Assembly (NCBI GenBank): GCA_018678395.1
Contig: JAHHMJ010000084.1
Span: 1 to 8,042 of the forward strand
Origin: Gemmatimonadota bacterium
Lineage (GTDB): Bacteria; Gemmatimonadota; Gemmatimonadetes; Longimicrobiales; Gaopeijiaceae
Length of the DNA: 8,042 bases
Direction: 5' to 3'
Below are positions 1 to 7,189 of this stretch, piece after piece. The translations under genes were made by a program, and so were the position numbers. Under the pieces are notes generated by a model, which ran no database searches, was not told the DNA's origin, and saw nothing but the letters and a program-made list of their open reading frames with translations. Positions within the stretch are counted from its first letter, which is position 1. The number at the start of each line of letters is the position of its first letter.

Positions 1-1720
1 CGGCTGGGCCGAGACGTCCCGCGCGGCATACGTCGAGATGTCGGAGGGCCCGATCGTGGTCCACGACGGCAGCGAGCCCTTTCTCGACTGGGAGCGCGTG
101 CGCAACCTCGGCGATCTGAGCATCCCGGTGCACGTGACCCCGGATGGAGAGGTGCGCGACCTCCTGCCCGAGGGCGAGTGGGGCGGCTTCACCTTCAGCG
201 ACGACGGCGCGGTGCTCACCGCCGTGGGGACGCGGCCGCTGGAGACGGTGTACGAAGGCAACGACGGGACGGAGTGGCGCATGCTTCGCGTCGACTTCGC
301 CACGCTCGACACCCTGCAGCTCGTCGAGCCATCGACCGATCGGCCCCGCCCCACGTGGGCCCCCGACGGCCGCCGGTGGGCCTGGGCCGACGACGGCGAC
401 GTGTTCGTGCGCTCGGTGGACGGCGACGCGGCCGACAATCTGACCGAGCATCATCGCGAACCCGTTTCGGCAACGGATACGACCCGGATCCGATACGCGG
501 TGCAGCGCTGGAGCCCGGATGGACGCCGGCTGCTGCTGTCGAGTCAGCGCGGATGGCATCTGGTCGACGCGACGGGCGGCACTCCCGAGTTGATCTACGC
601 CCTCGACGACGAGGCGCGTGAGAACGGGCCCCGGATGAACGTGGCGGGCTGGTCTCCCGACAGCGACGAGATCTACGTCGCCACGTCGGAGCGGGATCGC
701 TGGCACCGCGGGCTCGCGGTGCTGGATCCCGAGGCCGGGACGCTGCAGACCCTGAGAGCCGACGAGAACCTCTACTCGAGCTGGACCCTGAGTGACGACG
801 GCTCGACCTGGGTCTTCCGCATGTCCGACGGCGACCGCCCGGACGAGTTGTACGCCGCCGGGCCCGGGCTCTCGGAGGTGCGGCGCCTGACCGACCTGAA
901 TCCCTGGCTGAACGAGGTGGCGCTCACCCGCAGCGAGCTGGTCGCCTACCTCGACGTCGACGGCGAGAAGCAGTACGGCATCCTCTACTACCCGATCGAC
1001 TACCGCGAGGGAGAGAGGTATCCGCTCGTCGCCGAGGTCTACGAGGAGTTCTTCGACAACGGCTTCAACCACCGCATGAATCTGGTCGCGAGCCAGGGGT
1101 GGTTCGGATTCCGGCCCTCGGTCGACCTGGAGGAGGGCTTCCCGGGCGAGGCGTGGATGAAGGGGGTGACCACGGGCATCAACACGCTCATCGACCGGGG
1201 CATGGTCGACGGGGAGCGGCTCGGCATCCACGGCACCAGCTACGGAGGCTATGCGGTCAACCTGCTGGTCACGCAGACGGACCGCTTCGCGGCTGCGATC
1301 AACATCTCCGGCAAGGTGAACATCATCAGCTTCCTCGGAGACAGCGAGAAGATCACCACCCGCAACTATCGCGCGGCCGAATCGGGTCAGGATCGGATCG
1401 GGGCGACGCTCTGGGAGCAGCCGCAGAAGTACCTCGCCCACACCGCCGTGCTGTACGCGGATCGGATCGAGACCCCGCTGCTGCTGCTCTCGGGTGAAGG
1501 CGACTGGAACGTCCCGGCCACCAACCAGCGCGAGATGTACTACGCCCTGCGCCGACTCGAGAAAGAGGTGGTGTGGGTCAACTACATGCGTGCGGGCCAC
1601 GGTGCCGGGCGGGCGGGGACCGTGGAGGACTTCCACGATCACTGGACGCGGATCCTCGCCTGGTATCGCGACCACTTCGACGAGGCGGCCGCCCGCGTGA
1701 CCGAGGAGGCGGGGGGCTGA
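1..1720 (+). CDS. S9 family (prolyl oligopeptidase-type) serine peptidase, 5'-truncated by window edge
   Basis: Serine peptidase of family S9, expected to cleave short peptides or oligopeptides. The reading frame is open from base 2 to the TGA at 1718-1720, so the first Met at 38 is probably internal and several hundred N-terminal residues lie outside the window. Numbering from that Met, residues about 45-285 hold TolB/PD40-like propeller repeats (FTFSDDG at 51, TWAPDG at 106, RWSPDG at 157, GWSPDS at 204). Residues about 310-550 form the alpha/beta-hydrolase domain: nucleophile Ser401 in GTSYGG, Asp489 in GEGDWNVP, His521 in AGHGAG, with spacing typical of the family. The usual YGGP-like oxyanion motif is replaced by VYEEF at 334-338, as I recall for the YYE-type S9 subfamily. 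A signal peptide, if any, is off-window. The family and active site are secure; the substrate and the export route are not known. The next gene begins one base after the stop. Confidence 0.95.
   Translation, partial: GWAETSRAAYVEMSEGPIVVHDGSEPFLDWERVRNLGDLSIPVHVTPDGEVRDLLPEGEWGGFTFSDDGAVLTAVGTRPLETVYEGNDGTEWRMLRVDFATLDTLQLVEPSTDRPRPTWAPDGRRWAWADDGDVFVRSVDGDAADNLTEHHREPVSATDTTRIRYAVQRWSPDGRRLLLSSQRGWHLVDATGGTPELIYALDDEARENGPRMNVAGWSPDSDEIYVATSERDRWHRGLAVLDPEAGTLQTLRADENLYSSWTLSDDGSTWVFRMSDGDRPDELYAAGPGLSEVRRLTDLNPWLNEVALTRSELVAYLDVDGEKQYGILYYPIDYREGERYPLVAEVYEEFFDNGFNHRMNLVASQGWFGFRPSVDLEEGFPGEAWMKGVTTGINTLIDRGMVDGERLGIHGTSYGGYAVNLLVTQTDRFAAAINISGKVNIISFLGDSEKITTRNYRAAESGQDRIGATLWEQPQKYLAHTAVLYADRIETPLLLLSGEGDWNVPATNQREMYYALRRLEKEVVWVNYMRAGHGAGRAGTVEDFHDHWTRILAWYRDHFDEAAARVTEEAGG
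1703..1716 (+). promoter_or_regulatory. Ribosome binding site for the GTG-initiated membrane protein
   Basis: A purine-rich GAGGAGG (1703-1709) followed by a run of six G (1711-1716) sits inside the end of the peptidase gene, 5-12 bases before the GTG at 1722. It supports the GTG start and translation coupled to the upstream stop codon at 1718-1720. Confidence 0.6.
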
Positions 1721-1721
1721 C

Positions 1722-3719
1722 GTGACGACACGCAGGACCCCTGCCGTCCAGGGGGCGGTCGCGTTCACGGCGGCCGTCCTCGTCCTCTGGGCGACGCGGG
1801 GCGTTCCCGGCGCCGTCGCGGGCCTCGCGCCGGAGATCTGGGAGGGCTCACCCTGGTTCGTCGCGGACCAGGCGATGCGTCTGTACCTGCTGTTGCCCGC
1901 GGCCGTCCTGGCGGGCCTGATCGTGTGGATCGCGCCCGGTCTCTGGCTCGTGGCGGCCTTCTCGCGACCCGCATCCACGGCCGAGTGGGTGCTGCGCGGT
2001 TTTCTCGTCGCACTCGGAATCCAGGCCACCGGTACGGCAGCGCTCGCCCTGGTGGTATCCGGTCGCGTACCCGACGGCGCGCAGTTGGGGATGGGAATCG
2101 GACTCGGGGTCGCGGCCGGAGTCGTCTACGCCTGGCGGCACCGTGGGCGAACGAAGGAGGGGGTCGCGCCCCCGTCGCCGACGGGCGGCGCGGTCCGGCG
2201 GAGGTCCGCGATTCTGCTGGGCCTGGCGTGGCTCTCGGTCGTCGGGCTGCTTCCGACCCTGTTCTGGATGGATCTCACGGGCGACGGCATGGAGGTGCTG
2301 GAGATCGGGCGCTCGCTCGGCTGGTTCCCCACGCCGCGAGGACTGATCGACGTACGGCTCGGGCCCGCCGCGGGCATGTTCACCATCGGGTACCCGATCC
2401 GGTGGTTTCAGGCCCTGTGGGGTCCGATCGCCGCGACGGCGCGCCTTCCGCTGGCCCTCTATGTCCCCGTGCTGTATGCGGCGACGCTCACGCTGATCGA
2501 ACTCGCTTCTCCACGCGCTCTGGGGCGGATCGAAGAAGTGGCCCTCGCCGGAGGGGTGGCGGTCGTCTCGCTCGGGATGGCGTTCAATGCCAGCTACAAC
2601 CCGTACATGGCCGACCCCGCCTCGCCCGCCGGCCTCTCCCTGCTGACGGCGACGCTGTTGTTCGGCGCCGCGGCGGCGCTGTTCCAACGTCGGACCGGCT
2701 GGTTCCTCGCGTTCTTCGTCATGGGACTACTCACCCGGCCGACCATGCTGCCCTTCTCGGTGTTCGTCGCCCTCGGCGCTGCCCTCACCCACGCGGAGCA
2801 CCGACGGCGCTATGTCGGGTACGCCATGCTGGCCGTGGTCGTGGCGGTCGCCGTCAGTTGGCTCACCGAACTCGCGTACCGATGGGCGGGCGACGAGGTG
2901 ACATACGGCAGCGCCAGCCTGATCCAGCGGTTCCGCTTCCTGGATCTCCTCCCCTGGGATCGCCTGCGCTTCGTTCTCGTTCCGGTCGGTGTCGTGCCGG
3001 CCCTGGCCTTCTTCGCATGGGCCAGGCAGGACGCCGTCGCTCGCACCCTCACGATCACGGCGGGGCTGTACTTCGCGCTGGTCGCCTTCCCGGCATTCGT
3101 CGCCCTGCACCACTTCACACCGGTCATGCTTCTGCCGCTGGCAGTCTACTGGCGGTGCGTCCTCGCGGCCGACCAGAGCCGGTCTCGGTGGACCGTCACC
3201 GCCTTTGCGGCGGCAGCCATCGCGACCGTGCTGGTCTTGCCGCGGGATCCGGGCATCCCACAGGTCTTCCGGTCCCTCGGAGAACGGACGGCCATCACGA
3301 CAGGCGACTACGGCTCCGACTCCTGGCCCGACCACGTCGCGGCTCTGCGAATCGCGGGAGCGATCGGGGTATTCCTCCCTGCAGGCCCCCGCCTCTCGGA
3401 TCCCGGCACCGAGTTGTGGGCACAGCTCCAACTCCCCTTCTATGCACGGGCCGAACCCGACCAGGCGGACTTCCTCTTCCATCCGGTCGGACCGCCCCCT
3501 TCGTCAGACTGGGTCACCATCGGCGAGGCGGACGGCGTGGCCGTGGCCGCGCGCTCACTGGAGGACTGGCGTCGTGCGCGCGCCACCGTGCCCTCGACGG
3601 ATTTTCAGAGCCGCTGGCTACATATTCCGGCGGAGATGCTGTTCGAATTCATCGGAGCCCCCGCCGGGCGATACGACCTGGATCTGGGCGCCCTACCGGT
3701 TCTCTGGCGCGTCTTCTAG
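1722..3719 (+). CDS. Polytopic membrane protein, possible GT-C-type glycosyltransferase
   Basis: Integral inner-membrane protein of 665 residues with about 13-14 hydrophobic segments, at roughly 11-30, 53-80, 91-113, 121-138, 163-183, 243-262, 273-288, 304-321, 326-351, 365-382, 415-433, 441-461, 465-481 and 489-506. A mostly soluble C-terminal part follows (about 510-665). I do not recognise a named family with certainty. An acidic loop right after one helix (WMDLTGDGMEVLEIG, 182-196) and a later NPYMADPASPAG loop (293-304) recall lipid-linked-sugar GT-C enzymes (GT39/PMT/ArnT style), which carry acidic catalytic residues in their first large external loop. Here the loop follows about five helices rather than one, which weakens the assignment. 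It could equally be an uncharacterised transporter-like protein. The start is GTG, with a good purine-rich site upstream and a one-base gap to the peptidase stop, so the two are likely co-transcribed. The coding region is secure; the function is a guess. Confidence 0.75.
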   Translation: MTTRRTPAVQGAVAFTAAVLVLWATRGVPGAVAGLAPEIWEGSPWFVADQAMRLYLLLPAAVLAGLIVWIAPGLWLVAAFSRPASTAEWVLRGFLVALGIQATGTAALALVVSGRVPDGAQLGMGIGLGVAAGVVYAWRHRGRTKEGVAPPSPTGGAVRRRSAILLGLAWLSVVGLLPTLFWMDLTGDGMEVLEIGRSLGWFPTPRGLIDVRLGPAAGMFTIGYPIRWFQALWGPIAATARLPLALYVPVLYAATLTLIELASPRALGRIEEVALAGGVAVVSLGMAFNASYNPYMADPASPAGLSLLTATLLFGAAAALFQRRTGWFLAFFVMGLLTRPTMLPFSVFVALGAALTHAEHRRRYVGYAMLAVVVAVAVSWLTELAYRWAGDEVTYGSASLIQRFRFLDLLPWDRLRFVLVPVGVVPALAFFAWARQDAVARTLTITAGLYFALVAFPAFVALHHFTPVMLLPLAVYWRCVLAADQSRSRWTVTAFAAAAIATVLVLPRDPGIPQVFRSLGERTAITTGDYGSDSWPDHVAALRIAGAIGVFLPAGPRLSDPGTELWAQLQLPFYARAEPDQADFLFHPVGPPPSSDWVTIGEADGVAVAARSLEDWRRARATVPSTDFQSRWLHIPAEMLFEFIGAPAGRYDLDLGALPVLWRVF

Positions 3720-3730
3720 CGGCGACCCAT

Positions 3731-3756
3731 CCTGTCACACCCTGTCACACCCTGTC
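3731..3756. repeat. Short 10-bp tandem repeat in the intergenic gap
   Basis: CCTGTCACAC occurs twice in perfect tandem (3731-3740, 3741-3750), followed by a partial third copy CCTGTC (3751-3756). It fills most of the 51-bp gap between the membrane protein stop and the CsgG-like gene start. The period is about one helical turn, which would suit a regulator binding on one DNA face, but it may also be a slippage-prone simple repeat. No convincing terminator or promoter is visible in the rest of the gap. Confidence 0.6.
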
Positions 3757-3770
3757 TCCCCCAGGACCGC

Positions 3771-4595
3771 ATGATCCGCAATCGACATCCCTCCGCCCGG
3801 AAGACGCTCCTGGCCGCCGTGGCCTGCCTCACCGCGCTGCCGGCGCTCGCCGCCGCTCAGGAGTCCCCGAGCGTCGTGGCCGTCCTCCGTTTCGACAACG
3901 ACACGGGCAACGCCCGGTACGACAATCTGGGGCGCGGGCTCGCGGCGATGATGATCTCGGATCTCTCGGTGCTCGACGAGATCCAGCTCGTCGAACGGGA
4001 GCGCCTCGAGGAGCTGCAGGCCGAGCTCGACTTCCAACAGTCCCCCTACGTCGATCCGGCGACGGCCCAGACGACCGGGCTCATGGTGGGTGCGGAGTTC
4101 GTGATCACGGGCTCGTTCATGACCGTCGAGCCCGACATGCGCATCGGCACCCGGATCGTCGACGTCGAGACGACCGAGATCCGGAAGGCCGCCGAAGTCC
4201 AGGGGCCCTCGAACGAGCTCTTCGAACTGCAGCAGCAGCTCGCCGAGACGTTCATCGACGGCCTGGGACTCGTCCTCACCGAAGAGGATCGCGCACGTCT
4301 GCGCGAACGGCAGGAGGCAAACCGCATCGACGACATCCGCACCGTGCTCGCCTTCTCGCGTACGCTCTGCTACCTGGATGCGGGCGCCTACGAGGCCGCC
4401 GTCGAGCAGATGATCGATCTCCGTGACGCCTCGCCGAACTCGGTGCTGTTCGACGTCACCCTCGACCTGCTCCAGGATCGGGCGGCCGCCGAGGTGCGCC
4501 GACGGGCCGAGGATCAGGCACGCAGTCGGGTGGGTCGGATCTTCGGTCGGAACCGCCCTGCCCCGCGTCGAAACATCCGCCCACCGGGCTGCTGA
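3771..4595 (+). CDS. CsgG-domain exported protein (curli-assembly/FlgO-like family)
   Basis: Exported protein of 274 residues with a CsgG-like domain; relatives assemble outer-membrane secretion pores or act in envelope and flagellar functions. The N-terminus is a signal peptide: basic residues at 3-11, hydrophobic 12-28, with a probable signal peptidase I cut after the Ala run at 27-29. A Cys at 19 in AAVAC could be an imperfect lipobox, which matters because CsgG itself is a lipoprotein. The domain spans about 34-170: VAVLRFDNDTG (36-46), NLGRGLAAMMISDL (52-65), LVERERLEEL (73-82) and a GAEFVITGSF strand (107-116), all typical of the family. Residues 183-236 look helical and TPR-like (one hairpin around LCYLDAGAYEAAVEQM), and the tail is strongly basic (about 251-271). 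At 274 residues it is near family size, but no curli partner genes are visible. AGGA (3763-3766) precedes the ATG. The sigma factor gene follows after 12 bp and is probably in the same transcript. Confidence 0.82.
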   Translation: MIRNRHPSARKTLLAAVACLTALPALAAAQESPSVVAVLRFDNDTGNARYDNLGRGLAAMMISDLSVLDEIQLVERERLEELQAELDFQQSPYVDPATAQTTGLMVGAEFVITGSFMTVEPDMRIGTRIVDVETTEIRKAAEVQGPSNELFELQQQLAETFIDGLGLVLTEEDRARLRERQEANRIDDIRTVLAFSRTLCYLDAGAYEAAVEQMIDLRDASPNSVLFDVTLDLLQDRAAAEVRRRAEDQARSRVGRIFGRNRPAPRRNIRPPGC

Positions 4596-4598
4596 GGT
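4594..4598 (+). promoter_or_regulatory. Ribosome binding site for the GTG-initiated sigma factor
   Basis: GAGGT overlaps the TGA stop (4593-4595) of the CsgG-like gene and lies nine bases before the GTG at 4608. It decides that start and suggests that termination on the upstream gene feeds initiation on the sigma factor gene. Confidence 0.6.
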
Positions 4599-4607
4599 CC
4601 GACGCTC

Positions 4608-5426
4608 GTGACCGCCCCCGATCCCCCGCCCGGGACTCCCGCGCGGGAAGCCGTGGCAGCCCTGATGGACCGCCACGGCGACCGGCTGCATCGGCTCGCC
4701 CTTCGCGTCTGCCCTACCGAGGCCGAGGCCGACGACCTGGTCCAGGAGACCATGATCGCGGCGCTGGCGGCCTGGCCCCGCTTCAGGGGCGAGTCGCGCA
4801 CCTACACCTGGCTCTTCCGGATCGCCGCCCGCACCTGCGCGCGGATGCAGCGTAAGCGGGCCGGAGAGCCGGATCGGCTCCTGCCCCTCGACGAGATTCT
4901 CGGTGGCGTCCCGACAGGCTCCGGAGCGGAGCGGTCGCCGGTAGATGGGGATCGCACGGCGCGGGCGTGGACGACGCTGGAGCGGCAGGAGGTCCGTCGC
5001 CGCCTCGACCGCGGCCTGGCCGACGTCCCCAGCGCCTTCCGGATGGCTCTCGTCCTCAAGGACATCGCCGACTTCTCGCTCGACGAGATCGGCGAGATCC
5101 TCGAGATCCCCCCCGCGACCGCCAAGACCCGGGTGCACCGTGGCCGGGCGCACCTGCGCCGTGCGCTGGGCGAGCAGGGAGTTCTCGGGCCGCTGCCGGC
5201 GCCGTCGGACGTGCCGCGGCAGGTCTGCCTCGACCTCCTGGCCGCCAAGCTGGACGCCATGGACAAGGGCGCCGACTTCCCCCTGCCCCACGGAGAGATC
5301 TGCGATCGCTGCGCGGCTCTCTTCCGTTCGCTCGACCTCGCTCAGGACGCGTGCGCGACGCTGCGCGGGGGGGCTCTACCCGCTAGATTGAGAAGACGTT
5401 TGGACGCGCTTCTCGAAGCGCGCTGA
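4608..5426 (+). CDS. ECF sigma factor with a fused C-terminal zinc-finger (ZAS-like) domain
   Basis: Extracytoplasmic-function sigma-70 factor that should direct RNA polymerase to a small regulon. Region 2 spans about 15-85: EAEADDLVQETMIAAL (38-53) is the core-binding helix and FRGESRTYTWLFRIAAR (59-75) the -10-recognition part. A Pro/Gly-rich linker (about 98-118) leads to region 4 (about 122-187), with the helix-turn-helix SLDEIGEILEIPPATAKTRV at 157-176. Canonical ECF factors end there; this one continues for about 85 residues. The extension has C207, then H228, C232 and C235, i.e. C-x20-H-x3-C-x2-C, the pattern of zinc-binding anti-sigma domains such as RsrA and ChrR. Inference: the extension binds metal and controls the sigma domains in cis, in the way Cys-rich tails control CorE-type factors, responding to redox or metal. 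No separate anti-sigma gene is seen beside it. It starts at GTG, 12 bp after the CsgG-like gene, and a redox gene pair follows after 153 bp. The sigma identity is secure; the sensing role is inferred. Confidence 0.93.
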   Translation: MTAPDPPPGTPAREAVAALMDRHGDRLHRLALRVCPTEAEADDLVQETMIAALAAWPRFRGESRTYTWLFRIAARTCARMQRKRAGEPDRLLPLDEILGGVPTGSGAERSPVDGDRTARAWTTLERQEVRRRLDRGLADVPSAFRMALVLKDIADFSLDEIGEILEIPPATAKTRVHRGRAHLRRALGEQGVLGPLPAPSDVPRQVCLDLLAAKLDAMDKGADFPLPHGEICDRCAALFRSLDLAQDACATLRGGALPARLRRRLDALLEAR

Positions 5427-5579
5427 CGTCGACCCGGATCGGCGTCCCATGGCGCGATCAGGGCCGCGGCGGCCCCTCCATCCCGGCTCTCGGGAACCTC
5501 CGCGAGGGATTGTGGCACGAAGGCGTGGGGAGTACGTCCTCCGCGCATCCTGGACCACCTGACCGAAGCGGGCTGTTTC
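5427..5579 (+). promoter_or_regulatory. Leader/promoter region of the Fe-S/NrfD-molybdoenzyme operon
   Basis: This 153-bp gap is the largest in the window and the natural place for the promoter of the redox genes. It holds a GC-rich hairpin (GGGCC 5461-5465 with GGCCC 5471-5475, five-base loop, no T-run) and a second imperfect hairpin at 5523-5546 (GCG+GGGGA pairing with TCCTC+CGC, one G-T pair and a small internal loop). A weak -35/-10 pair, TTGTGG (5510-5515) and TACGTC (5533-5538), has 17-base spacing but poor consensus. Inference only: promoter plus 5' leader. The ribosome binding site before the ATG at 5580 is weak (GAAGCGGG, 5565-5572). Confidence 0.35.
5461..5475 (+). other. GC-rich hairpin downstream of the sigma factor gene
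   Basis: GGGCC and GGCCC pair around the loop GCGGC, 35 bases after the sigma factor stop. There is no T-tract after it (CTCCATCCC follows), so it is not a standard intrinsic terminator. It could slow or end transcription together with Rho, or be chance in such GC-rich DNA. Confidence 0.25.
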
Positions 5580-7175
5580 ATGGCGACGACGGGTACCGAA
5601 CGAGGTCCCACCCCCCGGTGGGCGAAGGTGATCGACCACACCCGGTGCATCGGGTGCCACGCCTGTTCGACGGCATGCAAGTCGGAGAACGAGGTCCCCC
5701 TGGGCGTCAACCGGACGTACGTGAAGTACGTGGACGTCGGCGTCTTCCCCACGGCGCGGCGGGCCTTCCAGGTGACGCGCTGCAACCAGTGCGAGAACCC
5801 GCCCTGCGTCACCGCCTGCCCGACGGCGGCGATGTACCAGCGAGCGGACGGGATCGTCGACTTCGACAAGTCGATCTGCATCGGGTGCAAGGCGTGCATC
5901 GCCGCCTGCCCCTACGACGCGATCTTCATCAATCCCGAAGACCACTCGGCCGAGAAGTGCAATTTCTGCGCGCATCGGCTGGACGTGGGTCTCGAGCCTT
6001 CGTGCGTGGTGGTCTGTCCCACCGAGGCGATCGTCATCGGCGACATGAACGACCCGCTGTCGCGCCTCGCGTCGTACGTGCACCAGGACGCGGTGTCGGT
6101 GCGGCGGCCCGAGAAGGAGACCCACCCGAAGCTCTTCTACAAGGGCGCGCACGGCGCCACGCTCGACCCCCTGGCCGCCGAGCGGCCCGAGGGCGGACTG
6201 TACATGTGGAGTGAGCAGGGCAACGTCCCCCACGGAGTCCCCGCCGGAGTGCCCGCCGACGTCGCGGCCGAAAAGCGCGCCCACGCTCGGCTTGCCGACG
6301 GCCCGGTGGCCGACGCCCCGCGCGGGAATTCCTCGGCCGCGGCGATCCTCTCGTACGACGTCCCCCATCGGGCGCCGTGGGACTACCGGGTCAGCCTCTA
6401 CACCTTCACCAAGTCGATCGCCGCCGGGGCCTTCCTCGTACCGGTGCTCCTGATGCTGATGGGAGACCTCACCGTCGAGAGCCGTCTGTGGACGTGGACC
6501 ACGCCGCTGCTGGCCGGGGCCTTCCTGGCGCTGACCGGCGTCATCCTGATCTGGGACCTCGAGCACCCGAAACGATTCCTCTACGTGCTGCTGAAACCGC
6601 AACCGCGCAGTTGGCTGGTGCGCGGTGGCTTCATCATCACGGGCTACGGCGGAATCCTCGCCGTCCTCTTCGCGGGGAACTACGTGAACCTCGAGGCGGT
6701 GTCGTGGTGGCTGGTGATTCTGGGGATTCCCCTGGCCGCCATGACGGCGGTGTACACGGCCTTCCTCTTCGCCCAGGCCAAGGCGCGCGACCTGTGGCAG
6801 TCGCCGCTTCTTCCGCCGCACCTCTTCGTGCAGGCGATCATCGCCGGTGCCGGCGCCCTCGTCATCGTAGCCGCCGCCACCGAGCCGGATGTGGTGCTTC
6901 CGCTGGCCTGGATCTTCGCGGTCGCGAACGGCCTGCACCTCCTGATGGTGCTCGGTGAAATCACGCTGACCCACGGCACCGCGCACGCCCACCTCGCCCT
7001 GCGCGCGATGACGCGGGGGCAGTACGCCAGCTACTTCTGGATCTCGGTCCTCTTCGGCATCGTCGCGCTGGCCGCCCCGTCCCTGCCGATCGCGAGCGCA
7101 GTCGTAGGACTCCTGGGACTCCTGGCTTACGAGCACGCCTACGTACAGGCGGGCCAGTCCGTGCCCCTCGCCTGA
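5580..7175 (+). CDS. Fused [4Fe-4S] electron-transfer (NrfC/PsrB-type) and NrfD/PsrC membrane quinone subunit
   Basis: This protein links a molybdoenzyme to membrane quinone: four Fe-S clusters carry electrons between the catalytic subunit and a quinone site in the membrane. Residues about 14-155 hold four four-cysteine sets: C23/26/29/33, C68/71/76/80, C100/103/106/110 and C127/130/142/146, all 16 ligands present. A soluble linker of about 110 residues follows (about 156-268, including GAHGATLDPL and RPEGGLYMW). Residues 270-522 form an NrfD domain with eight helices at about 272-294, 304-326, 346-368, 374-399, 412-433, 437-459, 483-501 and 503-520. NrfD signatures are TKSIAAGAFL (277-286), WDLEHPKRFLYVLLKPQPRSW (325-345) and YTAFLFAQAKARDLWQ (392-407). 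In DmsABC, PsrABC and NrfABCD the B and C parts are separate proteins; here they are one chain. No Tat signal precedes the Fe-S domain, so it should lie in the cytoplasm. The start ATG has only a weak ribosome site, but the next Met is residue 84, inside the Fe-S domain. The molybdoenzyme gene follows after 14 bp and is surely its partner. The family is secure; the electron direction is unknown. Confidence 0.95.
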   Translation: MATTGTERGPTPRWAKVIDHTRCIGCHACSTACKSENEVPLGVNRTYVKYVDVGVFPTARRAFQVTRCNQCENPPCVTACPTAAMYQRADGIVDFDKSICIGCKACIAACPYDAIFINPEDHSAEKCNFCAHRLDVGLEPSCVVVCPTEAIVIGDMNDPLSRLASYVHQDAVSVRRPEKETHPKLFYKGAHGATLDPLAAERPEGGLYMWSEQGNVPHGVPAGVPADVAAEKRAHARLADGPVADAPRGNSSAAAILSYDVPHRAPWDYRVSLYTFTKSIAAGAFLVPVLLMLMGDLTVESRLWTWTTPLLAGAFLALTGVILIWDLEHPKRFLYVLLKPQPRSWLVRGGFIITGYGGILAVLFAGNYVNLEAVSWWLVILGIPLAAMTAVYTAFLFAQAKARDLWQSPLLPPHLFVQAIIAGAGALVIVAAATEPDVVLPLAWIFAVANGLHLLMVLGEITLTHGTAHAHLALRAMTRGQYASYFWISVLFGIVALAAPSLPIASAVVGLLGLLAYEHAYVQAGQSVPLA

Positions 7176-7177
7176 AC

Positions 7178-7182
7178 GGAGA
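7178..7182 (+). promoter_or_regulatory. Ribosome binding site of the molybdoenzyme gene
   Basis: GGAGA lies seven bases before the ATG at 7190 and just after the TGA (7173-7175) of the Fe-S/NrfD gene. It supports this start, which lacks a Tat leader, and co-translation of the pair. Confidence 0.6.
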
Positions 7183-7189
7183 CGACGAC

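Noticed and set aside
1925..4426. 833-codon open frame on the + strand spanning the membrane protein and CsgG-like gene
   Set aside because: Rich in Arg/Gly/Pro/His with no domain signal, and out of frame with two well-supported genes; a GC-skew artefact of high third-position G+C.
3735..5291. 518-codon open frame on the - strand
   Set aside because: Antisense to the CsgG-like and sigma factor genes, both of which have clear family motifs; low-complexity translation.
5384..5389. TAGATT as a sigma-70 -10 box near the end of the sigma factor gene
   Set aside because: Only 4 of 6 matches, no -35 element at the right distance, and it lies inside coding sequence about 195 bases from the next start.
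5493..5497. GGAAC as an ECF -35 element upstream of the redox genes
   Set aside because: No matching -10 element (CGTC/TCnnA type) at the usual 15-17 base distance.
5376..7136. 586-codon open frame on the - strand
   Set aside because: Antisense to the Fe-S/NrfD gene; Arg/Gly/His-rich composition and no recognisable motif.
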